Assembly: GCA_006503475.1 (NCBI GenBank)
Contig: RSEH01000200.1
Location: 25,578-89,577 of the forward strand
From: Stentor roeselii
Taxonomy: Eukaryota > Ciliophora > Heterotrichea > Heterotrichida > Stentoridae
DNA: 64,000 nucleotides
Direction: 5' to 3'
Part shown: positions 31,001 through 39,625 of the stretch, one piece after another
Layout: the number at the start of each line of letters is the position of its first letter
How positions within the stretch are numbered: the first letter of the stretch is position 1
Made by a program: the position numbers and the translations under genes
Notes under the pieces: model-generated
Seen by the model: the letters and a program-made list of their open reading frames with translations, nothing else
What the model was told of the DNA's origin: nothing
Database searches by the model: none

Positions 31001-32297
31001 TTCTATCAGCAGTGATTGGAAAGTTAAAATTATCATACAAGTCATAAAGTGCCTGACAAGCAGGCCGGCCTAGAAGGCCGGCGGTGGTATAAGGAAGTGC
31101 TAAGAAGTCATTTTCATTCAGGAGATTTTCAGACTGAAGAATTTCGATTTCAGCAGAACTTTGAAGGTAATTCTGAGAGTTGAGCAGTTGTTCAACGAGA
31201 CAAACTAAAAAATACTCAACAGTGGCAGCCTCGTCAGCAGTTTGAGAGAAGAGATGGTCGAAGACTCGAAAGTCCCAAGCTTTGGCTGCATCGTCAAGAC
31301 TTGGCAGGTCAAAGTGCCTTCCGAATTCGCCGTTATAAGAAACAGTTGTGTTTGAAGTGGTTTCTAAGACCTCATGAACGATATATGAAGGAAATAAAGG
31401 CCTGCAGGGTGCTGTTTCTTTCCAAATCAGGTATTTTACATAGAGAACTCCAGTTTCTAAGATGTTTTTCACTAGTTCTGCGATGAATAACTTGCGAAGG
31501 TCGGGTTGAGAAGGTGTTTGGACTTCTTCTTTCACTTCTTTCACGGTTTTTTTCATTGTTTTGCTTGATCTTAGCTGTTTTTCTGTCTCTTGTTGCATTG
31601 TTGACTCGGTTTTGTCGAGTTTTGTTTCTTCGAGCTTTGCAACTTCGCTTTCCATTCCTTGGTACTTGCTTAGGTCGTAGGTTATTGTTTTTTCTAAAAA
31701 GGTTCTTAACGGCGAGTTCTTGTCTGATTTTTGGAAGGCTTCTCGGAAGTGAGGAAGAATTGAACTTGAACCTGGTGATGACTCATTTCGGATGTAGAAA
31801 AAGAACTCGATGTTTATACCGTATCTTGCTGTTGTTGTTATTTCTTCGTAGGTTTTAGGGAAGTTTAGCAAGATGTAGGTCCTGTCAGGTTTAATAGGAT
31901 AGTTGTTAGGTACAGAGACTTCCGTAAAGACCTGAGAAGTCTGCCTGGATTCAGTCCTCTGAGGTCGATCTTGAACTTCAAGCCTCTGAATTTGGTCTCT
32001 TTTTGCTTTTCTCGCCTGCAAGTCCATAGAATTAACTTTTTCACTCAAAGACTTGGCCAAGGTCTGAATAGGAACAGTTGCTTCAGTGATATTGTTGGCA
32101 ATATACCCTTTTTCTTTGCTGTAGTTGAATAAATCCGACCTGGTTATCAGCGAAAATTGAAAGATAGGAAATAATGAAGCTACTTCTGAGAGACTCGCAT
32201 CCCATTCAATCATTGTGAAGACTGAAATCCAAGGAGGCAGGGTGGAAAGGTCAATGTCTTCTTCTTGCTTTTTCTCTTCTTTGCGCTTAGCTGGCAT
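28017..32297 (-). CDS. SPAG17: SPAG17/PF6-like central-pair apparatus protein
   Basis: A 1426-residue protein. The N terminus is Lys/Glu-rich, followed by a globular region (WISVFTMIEWD...). The centre (about 665-760) holds the family's characteristic repeat of short beta strands describing 'file-like' motifs: VIRYFEDGSIQVLYANG, DGKWVVTNNKG, DDGTVILYYSGHTIVEFHDG. The C terminus (about 1295-1400) is an ASH/MSP-like beta domain beginning ITPDTANFGNVMVGQ. Family knowledge: SPAG17/PF6 is the C1a projection scaffold of the ciliary central pair, needed for beat regulation. Animal and algal versions exceed 2000 residues, so this one is shorter, mainly in disordered linkers. Confidence 0.85.
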   Translation of the reverse strand: MPAKRKEEKKQEEDIDLSTLPPWISVFTMIEWDASLSEVASLFPIFQFSLITRSDLFNYSKEKGYIANNITEATVPIQTLAKSLSEKVNSMDLQARKAKRDQIQRLEVQDRPQRTESRQTSQVFTEVSVPNNYPIKPDRTYILLNFPKTYEEITTTARYGINIEFFFYIRNESSPGSSSILPHFREAFQKSDKNSPLRTFLEKTITYDLSKYQGMESEVAKLEETKLDKTESTMQQETEKQLRSSKTMKKTVKEVKEEVQTPSQPDLRKLFIAELVKNILETGVLYVKYLIWKETAPCRPLFPSYIVHEVLETTSNTTVSYNGEFGRHFDLPSLDDAAKAWDFRVFDHLFSQTADEAATVEYFLVCLVEQLLNSQNYLQSSAEIEILQSENLLNENDFLALPYTTAGLLGRPACQALYDLYDNFNFPITADRSNQVISSDNANFFFSIEKQELRWMMIINRFEEVISGKTGKNIILDREYGERLSRPVLNATIQSLLKYMPDVVFCKHDGVTLLGFLYDSSGVPSTLWEHSKKIRPNFQDWKEFNMYPSDFYDVDELKIGQISSQEFNLYPSNGGVLKQIKYSVAQKSLKRCIGLFKDWIFGLQDSGNEAFAVIPGYRISADLCSVKLTSKGQVISSTLEEVLLELTETRMKERVSFGGSFEKNRVVTGKASVIRYFEDGSIQVLYANGNISNYDGKWVVTNNKGNLFSEGREVGLVPCASVTDPKTGLRTVFRDDGTVILYYSGHTIVEFHDGTKILTTQEEYLVESPGYAPVKIKKNLEYLVIVDEMTQIRKNNEKIEIFLKNQQEKVTFHKNFLVLSDFVIDLSMSTISCEDSLGNSFQIGLNQEPSQQIIQKSNSFNDFPRLFAIDESGSGVEIFSSENLKNFLSPSSEKLECQVEDKTFSVFYRPLNKQSLEKGHLPDSLLSNYEYSSVFQMIKPSPVFLKSDETTYLGFRFFEKYPKFDLNRRENFKEKYKNYIEWQSKQNQDREFGCSEFSLVSFRIHLKLIRERSQSLQLKTEKNDPEEIIRKLVETHGFSSQRKKTLVKVEEGLERVCESPVRHEKSRKFTFDSRSVSSTMHSFNYFKSPEGVDLSFASYVKSPEIPRKSSETIQKTSENQEKMEKLEKIEKETQEKIKLSKDREAKTSRDEKDLNESFEENPFISLTSKAGKKVVLKPVSGPSVYSQVEKLQKLRESSERTISEEYHMSKNMNFDLIGGLRKSLPHVSALRSTSPATSKINLKYLSTDLMTETKIKTISQTRRSIFKQPNSITHRRESNPGLSKSVFIQDYVNDPFKRLLEITPDTANFGNVMVGQVASLILMVKNEDCTLVRFAVKQPIVKEVRVVYRPGPIAPGMITKFIVELSSKDVGKIAAEFEVLCKSEIYTIPILANVVGDESLLGKNQFRGLSDKVRQRKLPALNKSIA

Positions 32298-32655
32298 TTT
32301 TATAACTGGCTTAATTTGAATCAGGTTTGGCAGGATTTTAGATAAGGAATGATTAGAGGTTGGAATTTTTAGAGGATTTTTCAGTGAGTTGATTGAATTT
32401 TATGGTTTTGATGTTTTTATTTTTAGGTGATTATGTTTTTTGGGTTAATTATTTGAAGTTTTAAGAGAATTTGGTTTGAATTATTTAAATTATTTTTTGG
32501 GTGAGAATGTGATTGAGTTTTGAAGAAATAAATATGATTTAGAAATAAGAATAATGTACTCGTAAAATTTTCAAAATTATTTTAGGTTTGCCTAAGCCTT
32601 TTAAAATGATAATAAATAAGATTACTCAATATCTAGTTTAATTATATTTCCTTAA
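32298..32655. other. Divergent intergenic region, left part
   Basis: Flank between the SPAG17 and aldo/keto reductase starts. The first 220 bases are G/T-rich on the plus strand (5' flank of the minus gene) and the rest is AT-rich. No gene seen. Confidence 0.5.
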
Positions 32656-32727
32656 CCTAAAAATACTCAAACCTGAATCAAGATCCCTAAAAATACTAAA
32701 ACCTAATCTAGACCCCTAAAAATACTT
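32656..32727 (+). repeat. Three ~30-bp tandem repeats in aldo/keto reductase 5' flank
   Basis: The word CCTAAAAATACT starts at 32656, 32686 and 32715, giving units of 30 and 29 bp. The first two units also share an AAACCTGAATCAAGAT / AAACCTAATCTAGACC half. The array ends about 25 bp before the aldo/keto reductase ATG and is G-poor on the sense strand. It may be regulatory or simply a local duplication. Confidence 0.7.
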
Positions 32728-32751
32728 AAATAAATAATAAAAAATATCAAA

Positions 32752-33645
32752 ATGAAACTAAACTCTGGCTTCATCATGCCGAATCTAATCTTCGGTACCT
32801 ACAAAATAAAAGGCTCAGAAGTGATTCCATGTTTAACATCAGCTTACAACTCAGGTTTCCGACACATCGACACAGCAAGTCTCTACGAAAACGAAGAAGA
32901 CATAGGATCATGGTTAGAATCAAGTAAAACTCCTCGAGATTCTCTTTTTTTAACAACAAAAATATGGCCAACAGACTATCGTCGAATCTCAGAGGCCTGT
33001 TCAACTTCTTTAAAAAAGCTTAAAACGTCTTATCTTGACCTGCTGTTGCTTCACTGGCCAGTATCACTGAAAGTAAACGCAAGTGCATCAACAATTGTTT
33101 CTTTTGACCACATCGACCGTTTTCCTTTGAGTCAAGCGTGGAGTCAAATGGAGGACCTTTTATCTTCAGGTAAAGTGAGAAGTATTGGAGTGTCTAACTG
33201 GAATGTTTCACTTTTAAATGACTTGTTGAGTACTTGCAGGGTGCCTCCTGCGTGCAATCAAATAGAAATGCATGCTTATAACCAGAAAAAAGAACTTATT
33301 GCTTTTTGTCAGGCTTTTCATGTTGCTCCTGTTGTTTATCGAGTCATTTTTCGACCTCCCGCCAATGAATTTAAATATAAACTTAGGGAATCGCCTTCTG
33401 ATGATCAAGTTATAAGGAATCTTGCTTTGAAATATCAGGTTTCCCCTCAACAGCTTTTAATCAAATGGGCATTACAGAGAAATTGTGGTGTTGTTATTAA
33501 ATCTGCAAATCCGATTAGAATTAAAGAGAATTGGGATGCTCAGAAGTTTTGTATATCTGATAGTGATATGCAGATAATAAGCGAAATCCCGCACCGAGGA
33601 GTATTCACAAACACAGAGAAACTACTCGGTCTTTATATCGAATAA
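32752..33645 (+). CDS. Aldo/keto reductase
   Basis: A 297-residue (beta/alpha)8 NAD(P)H-dependent oxidoreductase. The catalytic tetrad is intact: Asp40 in HIDTA, Tyr45, Lys70 in TTKIW and His101 in LLHWP. The GVSNWN motif (around 151-156) and the C-terminal KSANPIRIKENWD NADP-binding segment are present. Members reduce aldehydes and ketones; the natural substrate cannot be told from sequence. No targeting signal is seen. It is the first of three closely spaced plus-strand genes (33-bp then 19-bp gaps). Confidence 0.96.
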   Translation: MKLNSGFIMPNLIFGTYKIKGSEVIPCLTSAYNSGFRHIDTASLYENEEDIGSWLESSKTPRDSLFLTTKIWPTDYRRISEACSTSLKKLKTSYLDLLLLHWPVSLKVNASASTIVSFDHIDRFPLSQAWSQMEDLLSSGKVRSIGVSNWNVSLLNDLLSTCRVPPACNQIEMHAYNQKKELIAFCQAFHVAPVVYRVIFRPPANEFKYKLRESPSDDQVIRNLALKYQVSPQQLLIKWALQRNCGVVIKSANPIRIKENWDAQKFCISDSDMQIISEIPHRGVFTNTEKLLGLYIE

Positions 33646-33678
33646 TCCAATTCATCCCACAATATCCAAATAAAGTTA

Positions 33679-34113
33679 ATGGAAACAAGTAAAACTCCAG
33701 CCATGCCTTCCTCATCAACCAGTAATTTATTCGAATCTCCATCAAGTCAGAATCTCGGGTCTCCAATAATAAGAAACATTCCAGAACTCAGAACTTCTGA
33801 AGGCTTTCAGTTCAGTTTTAACGAAACTTCAAAAGAGGAATGTAAATGTTCCTGGGAACCTTCTCCTTCCCCTAAACCTGAAAGAGACTTGAATAGTTTT
33901 TCATTGGTTGATGAACTATCAAGCATGCAGAATCAAATCAAGATGATCAACTGGAAACTACACAAAAATATCGAGGTTTTGAAGGAAAAGGAAAAGAAAA
34001 ATAACAGACTTAAGGAAATTATTTCTAAACATGAAGCCAAGTCCACCATGCCTACTGACGAAAGTCTGCTTGAAGGAAGATGTTCTTGCAATGACTTTTG
34101 TAAAATAAGCTAG
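33679..34113 (+). CDS. Hypothetical Ser-rich, Cys-containing protein (144 aa)
   Basis: Unrecognised. Residues 1-75 are Ser/Pro-rich and probably disordered. Residues about 78-120 are a short coiled coil (MQNQIKMINWKLHKNIEVL). The C terminus has CSCNDFC, and ECKCSW occurs near residue 54; these Cys pairs could bind metal or be lipidated, but no known finger is apparent. The start is ATG and its codon use matches the neighbours. Confidence 0.7.
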   Translation: METSKTPAMPSSSTSNLFESPSSQNLGSPIIRNIPELRTSEGFQFSFNETSKEECKCSWEPSPSPKPERDLNSFSLVDELSSMQNQIKMINWKLHKNIEVLKEKEKKNNRLKEIISKHEAKSTMPTDESLLEGRCSCNDFCKIS

Positions 34114-34132
34114 GATTTATGGGTTTAATTAA

Positions 34133-35344
34133 ATGGAACCTGGCAAGCTGGAAAATCATGAAATCAGTCAAGTGCTTGATTCTATTCTGACGGGGCCGGA
34201 GTATTTGCCAATTAATGAGCATATGAATCAGTTTGAAGATGCTTGGGAAGAAGCTCAGGCTGGAGAAAATTGGTCACATCTTGACTCAGCATGGAAAGAA
34301 GCGGAAAATCATCACGAAAATAATCCCTGGGTTCAGTCAAAACAGATGAGCCAAGATGAGTTTTGTGAGTTTTGGCAGCATTTATGGCCATCCGAAAACT
34401 TCCAAGAGATCGAATACACCTTCGACGAATCAAACCCATTCCTAGGCCGTTCAGACCTTTCAGAATGTCTCTCATCCTCTCTATTATCCGGTCAAATCTC
34501 AGAGAGTATCCAAATCCTAGAAGCCCTAGTCCTAAAGGACCCTTCAAGCTCTGAATGTTGGATCCTTCTCGGCAAGTTAAACGCTGAAAACGACGAAGAC
34601 AACCATTCAATATCCGCTCTAAAGCGTGGATATTCGCTGAGCCCATCAGACCCAGAAGCAAAGGCAGCTTTAGGAATCGGTTTAATAAACGCCAAGCAAG
34701 GTGAGAGCGCAATGCATCTTTTAACCTCTTGGCTCTTATCAAACCCGATCTTCCAGTCCCTGACCTCGTCAAGCGTAGACTTAAAGGACCGTACAATAGA
34801 CCTGCTGATTCAAGCAAGTAGTTTAAAGCCAGAAGACTCGAGTCTGCAGCAGGTCCTGGGCTCCTTGTACTTCATGATGAAAGACTACGACTTGGCAGTC
34901 AGTGCCTTTGAGAACTCAGTGGCTCTTGACCCGCAGAATTATTACTCTTGGAATCGACTCGGAGCGGCCTTGGCTCATCAAGGGCAAAATGAAAAAGCGG
35001 TCCAAGCTTATCATAAAGCCATTGAAATCAGGCCGAATTATGTCAGGGCTTGGGCAAATTTGGGAATCGCTCATGCAAATATGGATCGAATGGTTGAAGC
35101 TTGTCAGTTTTACTTGTGTGCTTTGAAATTGAATCCTAAAGCTTTTCATGTTTGGAATTATTTGGTTACTGCTTTTACTTGCTTGAGTAAGGGATAGGTA
35201 GGAAGGTTTGATTTGATGGAAATGGTGAAAAATTTTGATGTTTTGAGCTTTCAGAATGAGTTTCAGTTTTTGCAGTTTTTAAATTTGAATGATGGGAAAG
35301 TTGCTGAGGAATGGGTGGAAGAGTTTGGGAAGTTACATAATTAG
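34133..35344 (+). CDS. PEX5: Peroxisomal targeting signal 1 receptor PEX5, one intron
   Basis: A 398-residue protein after a 15-nt intron (35187-35201). The N-terminal third has WxxxF/Y-type motifs (WEEAQAGENW, WKEAEN, WQHLWP). Six to seven TPRs follow (about 105-345), ending with LGSLYFMMKDYDLAVSAFE, NRLGAALAHQGQNEKAV and ANLGIAHANMDRMVEA, the core PTS1-binding repeats. The splice adds the PEX5 C-terminal helical tail (RRFDLMEMVKNFDVLSFQNE), which otherwise would be lost at a TAG inside the intron. PEX5 shuttles SKL-type cargo into peroxisomes. Its stop overlaps the stop of the converging CK1 gene. Confidence 0.93.
35187..35201 (+). other. 15-nt intron in PEX5
   Basis: GTAAGGGATAGGTAG: GTA start, A at position 10, TAG end, phase 1. 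Removing it replaces an early stop with 47 further residues that look like the PEX5 C terminus. Confidence 0.88.
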
Positions 35345-36399
35345 ATTATTGTGCATTTTGATTTTAGGTCTTCTTCTTTGGATGGAGGGAGTTGAGGGTT
35401 GCTTGTGTCTTGCAGTTCGACCATACTTTCATCTTGAACAACTTTACTCTCATTCAAAAGGTTATTATTCCTAAGATCTTCAATCAACTTGCTCCTAAGA
35501 GGTTTATTTTTCCGATAATTCCTCACAGTCCAGTCAAAAATAAAATCATTCGCCATTTTTTCCTTACTAAGCAAGCTCTTAACAAGTCCTTTCAAATATC
35601 CATAATCCGGTTTTTCTTCAAACTTAAGCGATCTCGAATAGCTAAAAATCGCTAAAATTTCCTGAGGCAGTTCATTCAAACTTCCATCAACAGTCAAATT
35701 TTTCTTCATTTCTAAGATTTTCGCATATTTTTCTTCTTTACTTCCAGTCAACCCCTGCCAAGGCAGACATCCATTCAACAAATAAGCAAGAACATAAAAC
35801 AAGCTTTCAATATCATCTCTTCTCGAAACTTCAATTCCCATGAGTCCAGCAGCAGAAGCATATCGAGCAGTCCCAAGTAGTTTTTTTCCTTGTTTGATTG
35901 GAATATGAGCTAAACTTTTAGTATCTCTAAACTTTTTCGACAGTCCAAAGTCGACGAGGTAGATGACATGGCTTCTCTGTCCAAGACCTATGAGGAAGTT
36001 TTCAGGTCTAATGTCTCGATGAACGAAGTTCTTTCCATGAAGTCCTTCAATACGAGAAAAAAGCTGCTCCGCAATCATCAAAACCGTTTTCAAAGAGAAT
36101 TTTTGGTTGCAGTAAGTAAAAAGATCCTCAAGTGAAGGACCGAGAAGGTCCATGACCATGACATTGTATTCACCTTCACTTCCAAACCAAAAAACATTAG
36201 GAATTCCTTCAACATCCTGAAGCATTTTCAAAATTTTCGCCTCATAAGAAAGTTGAAGTTTAACTACATCCACCGACTCCAACTTCACAGCAACTTCTTC
36301 CCCATTTTGAACATTACAAGCTTGAAAAACCTCAGAAGACGTACCTTTCGCGATTCTCCTTCCAAGCCGGTACTTTGATCCAACTCTAACCTCCAGCAT
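35341..36399 (-). CDS. Divergent casein kinase 1 with CaaX-like C terminus
   Basis: A 352-residue CK1-family kinase. VAVKLE (Lys39), HRD (128-130), DFG (150-152) and GTARYAS...SRRDDIE are conserved. The glycine loop is degraded to AKGTSSEVF (17-25), losing two of its Gly, and the catalytic-loop Lys of HRDxK is Arg (HRDIRPEN). Activity may be reduced. The chain ends KSKCTII: CTII fits a CaaX prenylation box, so the protein is probably membrane-tethered, analogous in outcome to lipid-anchored CK1-gamma. Its stop overlaps the PEX5 stop by 3 nt, and its start lies 11 bp from the divergent dynein gene start. Confidence 0.93.
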   Translation of the reverse strand: MLEVRVGSKYRLGRRIAKGTSSEVFQACNVQNGEEVAVKLESVDVVKLQLSYEAKILKMLQDVEGIPNVFWFGSEGEYNVMVMDLLGPSLEDLFTYCNQKFSLKTVLMIAEQLFSRIEGLHGKNFVHRDIRPENFLIGLGQRSHVIYLVDFGLSKKFRDTKSLAHIPIKQGKKLLGTARYASAAGLMGIEVSRRDDIESLFYVLAYLLNGCLPWQGLTGSKEEKYAKILEMKKNLTVDGSLNELPQEILAIFSYSRSLKFEEKPDYGYLKGLVKSLLSKEKMANDFIFDWTVRNYRKNKPLRSKLIEDLRNNNLLNESKVVQDESMVELQDTSNPQLPPSKEEDLKSKCTII

Positions 36400-36410
36400 T
36401 TCTAATAAAA
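36400..36410. promoter_or_regulatory. 11-bp divergent start-to-start spacer
   Basis: Sequence TTCTAATAAAA separates the ATG of the CK1 gene (minus) from the ATG of the dynein intermediate chain gene (plus). If both starts are right, promoters and leaders must overlap coding DNA. The dynein gene could start at Met16 (36456), widening the spacer to 56 bp, but the CK1 start is fixed by the kinase domain. Confidence 0.55.
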
Positions 36411-38945
36411 ATGCAGCCGACGCAATTAAAAGCTCCTTCTCAAAACAAAATCCCGATGACCAGTTCTAAAAAGTTACCGGTCAACACAGGGACAGTGAAA
36501 AACACGGCAACTTCAGGGAAAAACCGCATTTCAAAGAAAACTCGTGGAAAGTTTTCAACAACTACTCAAAACCAGACAAATACCAAAGAAATCTTTGTTG
36601 ACAAGGACGGAAACGAAATCGATGTCACTCCAAAGCCTTTAATTCTCAGTCCTGAAGAGATTAAACAAGAAAAAAAAGACGAGTCTGAAAAAAGTTCAGT
36701 CAAAGTCGCTTCAAGTGCCTCTGAAAAAAGAGACGACGCGCCAAGTGGGTCTTTTTCAAGAGACCGCTCGGAAGCTGGAGCAAGTTCAATTTTAAAGAGC
36801 TCTGATCAAAGTGAAGTCCTTTCAGAAGCCAGTGATGATACCGGCAAGGCTCGCGTAACTGAAGAGCCGAAAGACGAGTATAAAGGACTTAAAGATGAGG
36901 ACCTTGACAAGTTCATTGAAATTGACTTGAGAGAAACAGAGACTTTCACGATTTTTTACATTCCAAGCATCGCGGTTAGTGCAAAAGCGGAAAATCGTGA
37001 AGAGGTTGATAAAGCGAATGCGGAGTATAAAAATTTGTTGAAGGAAAAAGTTGGAAGTGATAATTTCAAGGGAAGACCTGCACAGACTTTGAATTTGATG
37101 CAGAAAATAAAGGAATGTTGCACTGATACTATCAAAAAACATGAGTTTGAGTGTGAGGTTACTAATTGGATGCTGCATGATGCTTTTTTGGAAAATCCGA
37201 AACCTAATCATGAGATTGTTGCTGATTTGTTTGAACAGGAAGTTAAGGCGAGTTTAACTGATCAGCTGAAAAATAGAGGGACTTTACTTGATCCTGAGAA
37301 AAGTTTAACTGAAACTCATAATAGTGTTAGTGTGTCACAAAGCCAAGTAACCAACAAAGAAACAACAAACTCCCGAGTAAAAAGTTCCAAACGAATCGAC
37401 AAAAGCAGTCACAGCGTTCAATCAAGTTCATCAATAACCCAAAGCAAGCACTCACAAGGTTCGGCTCGTCAAGAAGTAGAAGTAACTCCATTCAAAGCTC
37501 CAGAAAACATCCTTCTTCCAGAGTCTCTTCTAAACAAATTCAACATAGTAGAGCGAATCCTGACTCAAAACCGTTACCTTGACCAGCAGATCCTTTACCG
37601 AAACTACCCAAAAGTCGAATTCCAAAAAAACGTCGAAGAAGAGAAAAACCAAGACAAGGGTGGAATCGGTGCCCGTTTCAAATACGCGATAAAAAAAGAC
37701 GTAGAAAAAAAAGAAGAGGTTAAAGAAGAAGAAGTAGATAAAGACTCCCCACACATGGTAGACCTTTTCAAATACACCTGCACTGAAGTCGCTGACCGAC
37801 TCGTCAGTTGTGCGGATTGGAACAGTCCAAATCCGGACTTATTAGCAGTTTCATATGGAGAATACAATCACTTATCAGAAAGGGTTCAAAACAAGGACTC
37901 TTTTTCACATAAACCTGGACTTTTACTGTTTTGGACACTTAAGTCACCGAAGTTCCCAGAAAGGATCATTCGAGCACCTTCTGGAATTATTTCTTGTCAC
38001 TTCTCGAAAAAGAACCCTTGGCTTATCGCGACTGGCAGTTGTGATGGAGTCGTCGCTATTTATGACTTGAGGAAAAAAGGAGATAAACCTGCTGCGGAGT
38101 CAAGTCAAATGCTTGAAAAACATATTGATACTGTTTGGGAAGTCAAGTGGCATGATCAGGGATCGGAACATGGAGAAAATTTGATATCGATTTCTAGTGA
38201 TGGAAGAATTGTTGAGTGGAGTATTAAAAAAGGACTGGAATGCAGAGATCTTATTAATTTGAAAAAACCGACTAATCCGAATCAGAAGGAAGATAAAGAA
38301 GCTGCTGTTTTTAGGAATTCGGTTGGGTTTTCAGTTGATTTTCCTAGGGATCAGTATATGCTTTATCTGGCCAGTACTGAGGAAGGGACTGTTCATAAGT
38401 GCAGCTTTAGTTATAATGATGAGGTTGATATGTATTGGGGACACTCTGGACCCGTTTATAAGGTTCGATGCAGTCCTTTCTGGTCTAATATCATGCTTAC
38501 CTGCTCGGCCGACTGGACAATCCAAGTCTGGGACTGGAGAAGAGAAGAATCTCCTTTATTCGCTTGTCGCTCACAAGACTTATACGATGCTGTAAACGAC
38601 ATAGAATGGTCACCTCATTCATCAACTATCTTCAGCAACGTTTGCGATGATGGAAGAGTGGAGATCTGGGATCTAAGTGTCAGCAACATCAGTCCAATAA
38701 TCACCAGAAAGCCTGAAACAAGAAGTGACCCAAGTACAATGGTGAGATTTTGCCAAGAATTCCCTGTTTTAGTCACAGGAAATTCAAAAGGAATCGTTGA
38801 TGTTTATAGACTGAAAAATTTGAATCAGGAACTCTTGACGAAAGACGAACATAAAAAACGACTTGAAAAAGCTGTTTATCCTATTGAAAGAGCTGGATAT
38901 CATAAGGGAGAAGATGAGGAGGAAGAAATGGAAGGAATTGATTAG
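36411..38945 (+). CDS. WDR78: Axonemal dynein intermediate chain, IC138/WDR78 (DNAI4)-like
   Basis: An 844-residue protein. The N-terminal half is disordered and charged, with a conserved FIEIDLRETETFTIFYIPS segment (about 165-185) characteristic of WDR78/IC138 proteins. Residues about 455-815 form a WD40 propeller typical of dynein intermediate chains: CADWNSPNPDLLAVSYG, LLFWTLKSP, ISCHFSKKNPWLIATG, VRCSPFWSNIMLTCSADW, VNDIEWSPHSSTIFSNV. IC138 belongs to the inner-arm dynein I1/f regulatory complex controlling ciliary beat. IC1/IC2-type outer-arm chains are the alternative. It ends acidic (EDEEEEMEGID) at TAG. Confidence 0.9.
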   Translation: MQPTQLKAPSQNKIPMTSSKKLPVNTGTVKNTATSGKNRISKKTRGKFSTTTQNQTNTKEIFVDKDGNEIDVTPKPLILSPEEIKQEKKDESEKSSVKVASSASEKRDDAPSGSFSRDRSEAGASSILKSSDQSEVLSEASDDTGKARVTEEPKDEYKGLKDEDLDKFIEIDLRETETFTIFYIPSIAVSAKAENREEVDKANAEYKNLLKEKVGSDNFKGRPAQTLNLMQKIKECCTDTIKKHEFECEVTNWMLHDAFLENPKPNHEIVADLFEQEVKASLTDQLKNRGTLLDPEKSLTETHNSVSVSQSQVTNKETTNSRVKSSKRIDKSSHSVQSSSSITQSKHSQGSARQEVEVTPFKAPENILLPESLLNKFNIVERILTQNRYLDQQILYRNYPKVEFQKNVEEEKNQDKGGIGARFKYAIKKDVEKKEEVKEEEVDKDSPHMVDLFKYTCTEVADRLVSCADWNSPNPDLLAVSYGEYNHLSERVQNKDSFSHKPGLLLFWTLKSPKFPERIIRAPSGIISCHFSKKNPWLIATGSCDGVVAIYDLRKKGDKPAAESSQMLEKHIDTVWEVKWHDQGSEHGENLISISSDGRIVEWSIKKGLECRDLINLKKPTNPNQKEDKEAAVFRNSVGFSVDFPRDQYMLYLASTEEGTVHKCSFSYNDEVDMYWGHSGPVYKVRCSPFWSNIMLTCSADWTIQVWDWRREESPLFACRSQDLYDAVNDIEWSPHSSTIFSNVCDDGRVEIWDLSVSNISPIITRKPETRSDPSTMVRFCQEFPVLVTGNSKGIVDVYRLKNLNQELLTKDEHKKRLEKAVYPIERAGYHKGEDEEEEMEGID

Positions 38946-39194
38946 GTTATGTTTAGAATAGATTAAAAGATGAGGAATTAAGATTTGCAGAGATTTTGAG
39001 AAGTTTCAATGAAAATTAAAAATTATCGTTTTTTTAACTATCTTGACAAGGGAAAAACGAAGTAGTTAACAGTTAAATGATCAAAGAATTATAAAGATAT
39101 TAAATCCGTATAAACAATTAGATATCTTTAAATAATTCTATATTAAAAACCATTAAATATGCTTCCAGGTAACTTCTTGCATAAATATTCTTAT

Positions 39195-39614
39195 TTACAA
39201 AATAGACCTATAACGTTGATGAGGTTCAGGGGTGTTAAAACTATTTTTCTCATCATATTCTTCAGGTTCTTCAACAATAACAAGGGGAGTCTGGTACCTG
39301 ATCCTGTTATATTTTTCTACTCCACTATTCCTACTCCTTCCTCTTATCTTCGGAAACGCCCAATCATTCATTTCCTTTCCTCCCGAGACTGCAAAATTCG
39401 AGAGATCCGACAAAAAAACCATCTTTTTCGGTTTGACCTTCAAAGTACTCTTCACTTTTCCAACAAAATCATTAACCTTAAAAAAATCTCTTGTCAAGTC
39501 AATTCTTCTAAAGTCTTTAAACCCGAAGTTTTTCACATCTCTTCGAACAAGTCCAGGACTTTTTCCTCTTTTCATTATTCTCAGTTTGTCACTTGGCAAA
39601 GAAAAGATCGACAT
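39195..39614 (-). CDS. Hypothetical basic protein (139 aa)
   Basis: Unrecognised 139-residue basic protein. Three overlapping frames cover this DNA; this one is preferred because it starts at ATG, has a balanced Lys/Arg/Asp/Glu composition like the other small genes here, and ends convergently to the dynein gene. The two plus-strand frames are Phe/Leu/Ser-rich and begin awkwardly inside it. Its ATG is 11 bp from that of the divergent coiled-coil gene. Confidence 0.6.
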   Translation of the reverse strand: MSIFSLPSDKLRIMKRGKSPGLVRRDVKNFGFKDFRRIDLTRDFFKVNDFVGKVKSTLKVKPKKMVFLSDLSNFAVSGGKEMNDWAFPKIRGRSRNSGVEKYNRIRYQTPLVIVEEPEEYDEKNSFNTPEPHQRYRSIL

Positions 39615-39625
39615 TTATAAAAATC

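Noticed and set aside
34212-34817. 201-codon open frame on the minus strand
   Set aside because: Lies antisense to PEX5 TPR coding sequence, begins without a conserved start and has a composition (Leu/Arg/Gly) typical of an antisense shadow.
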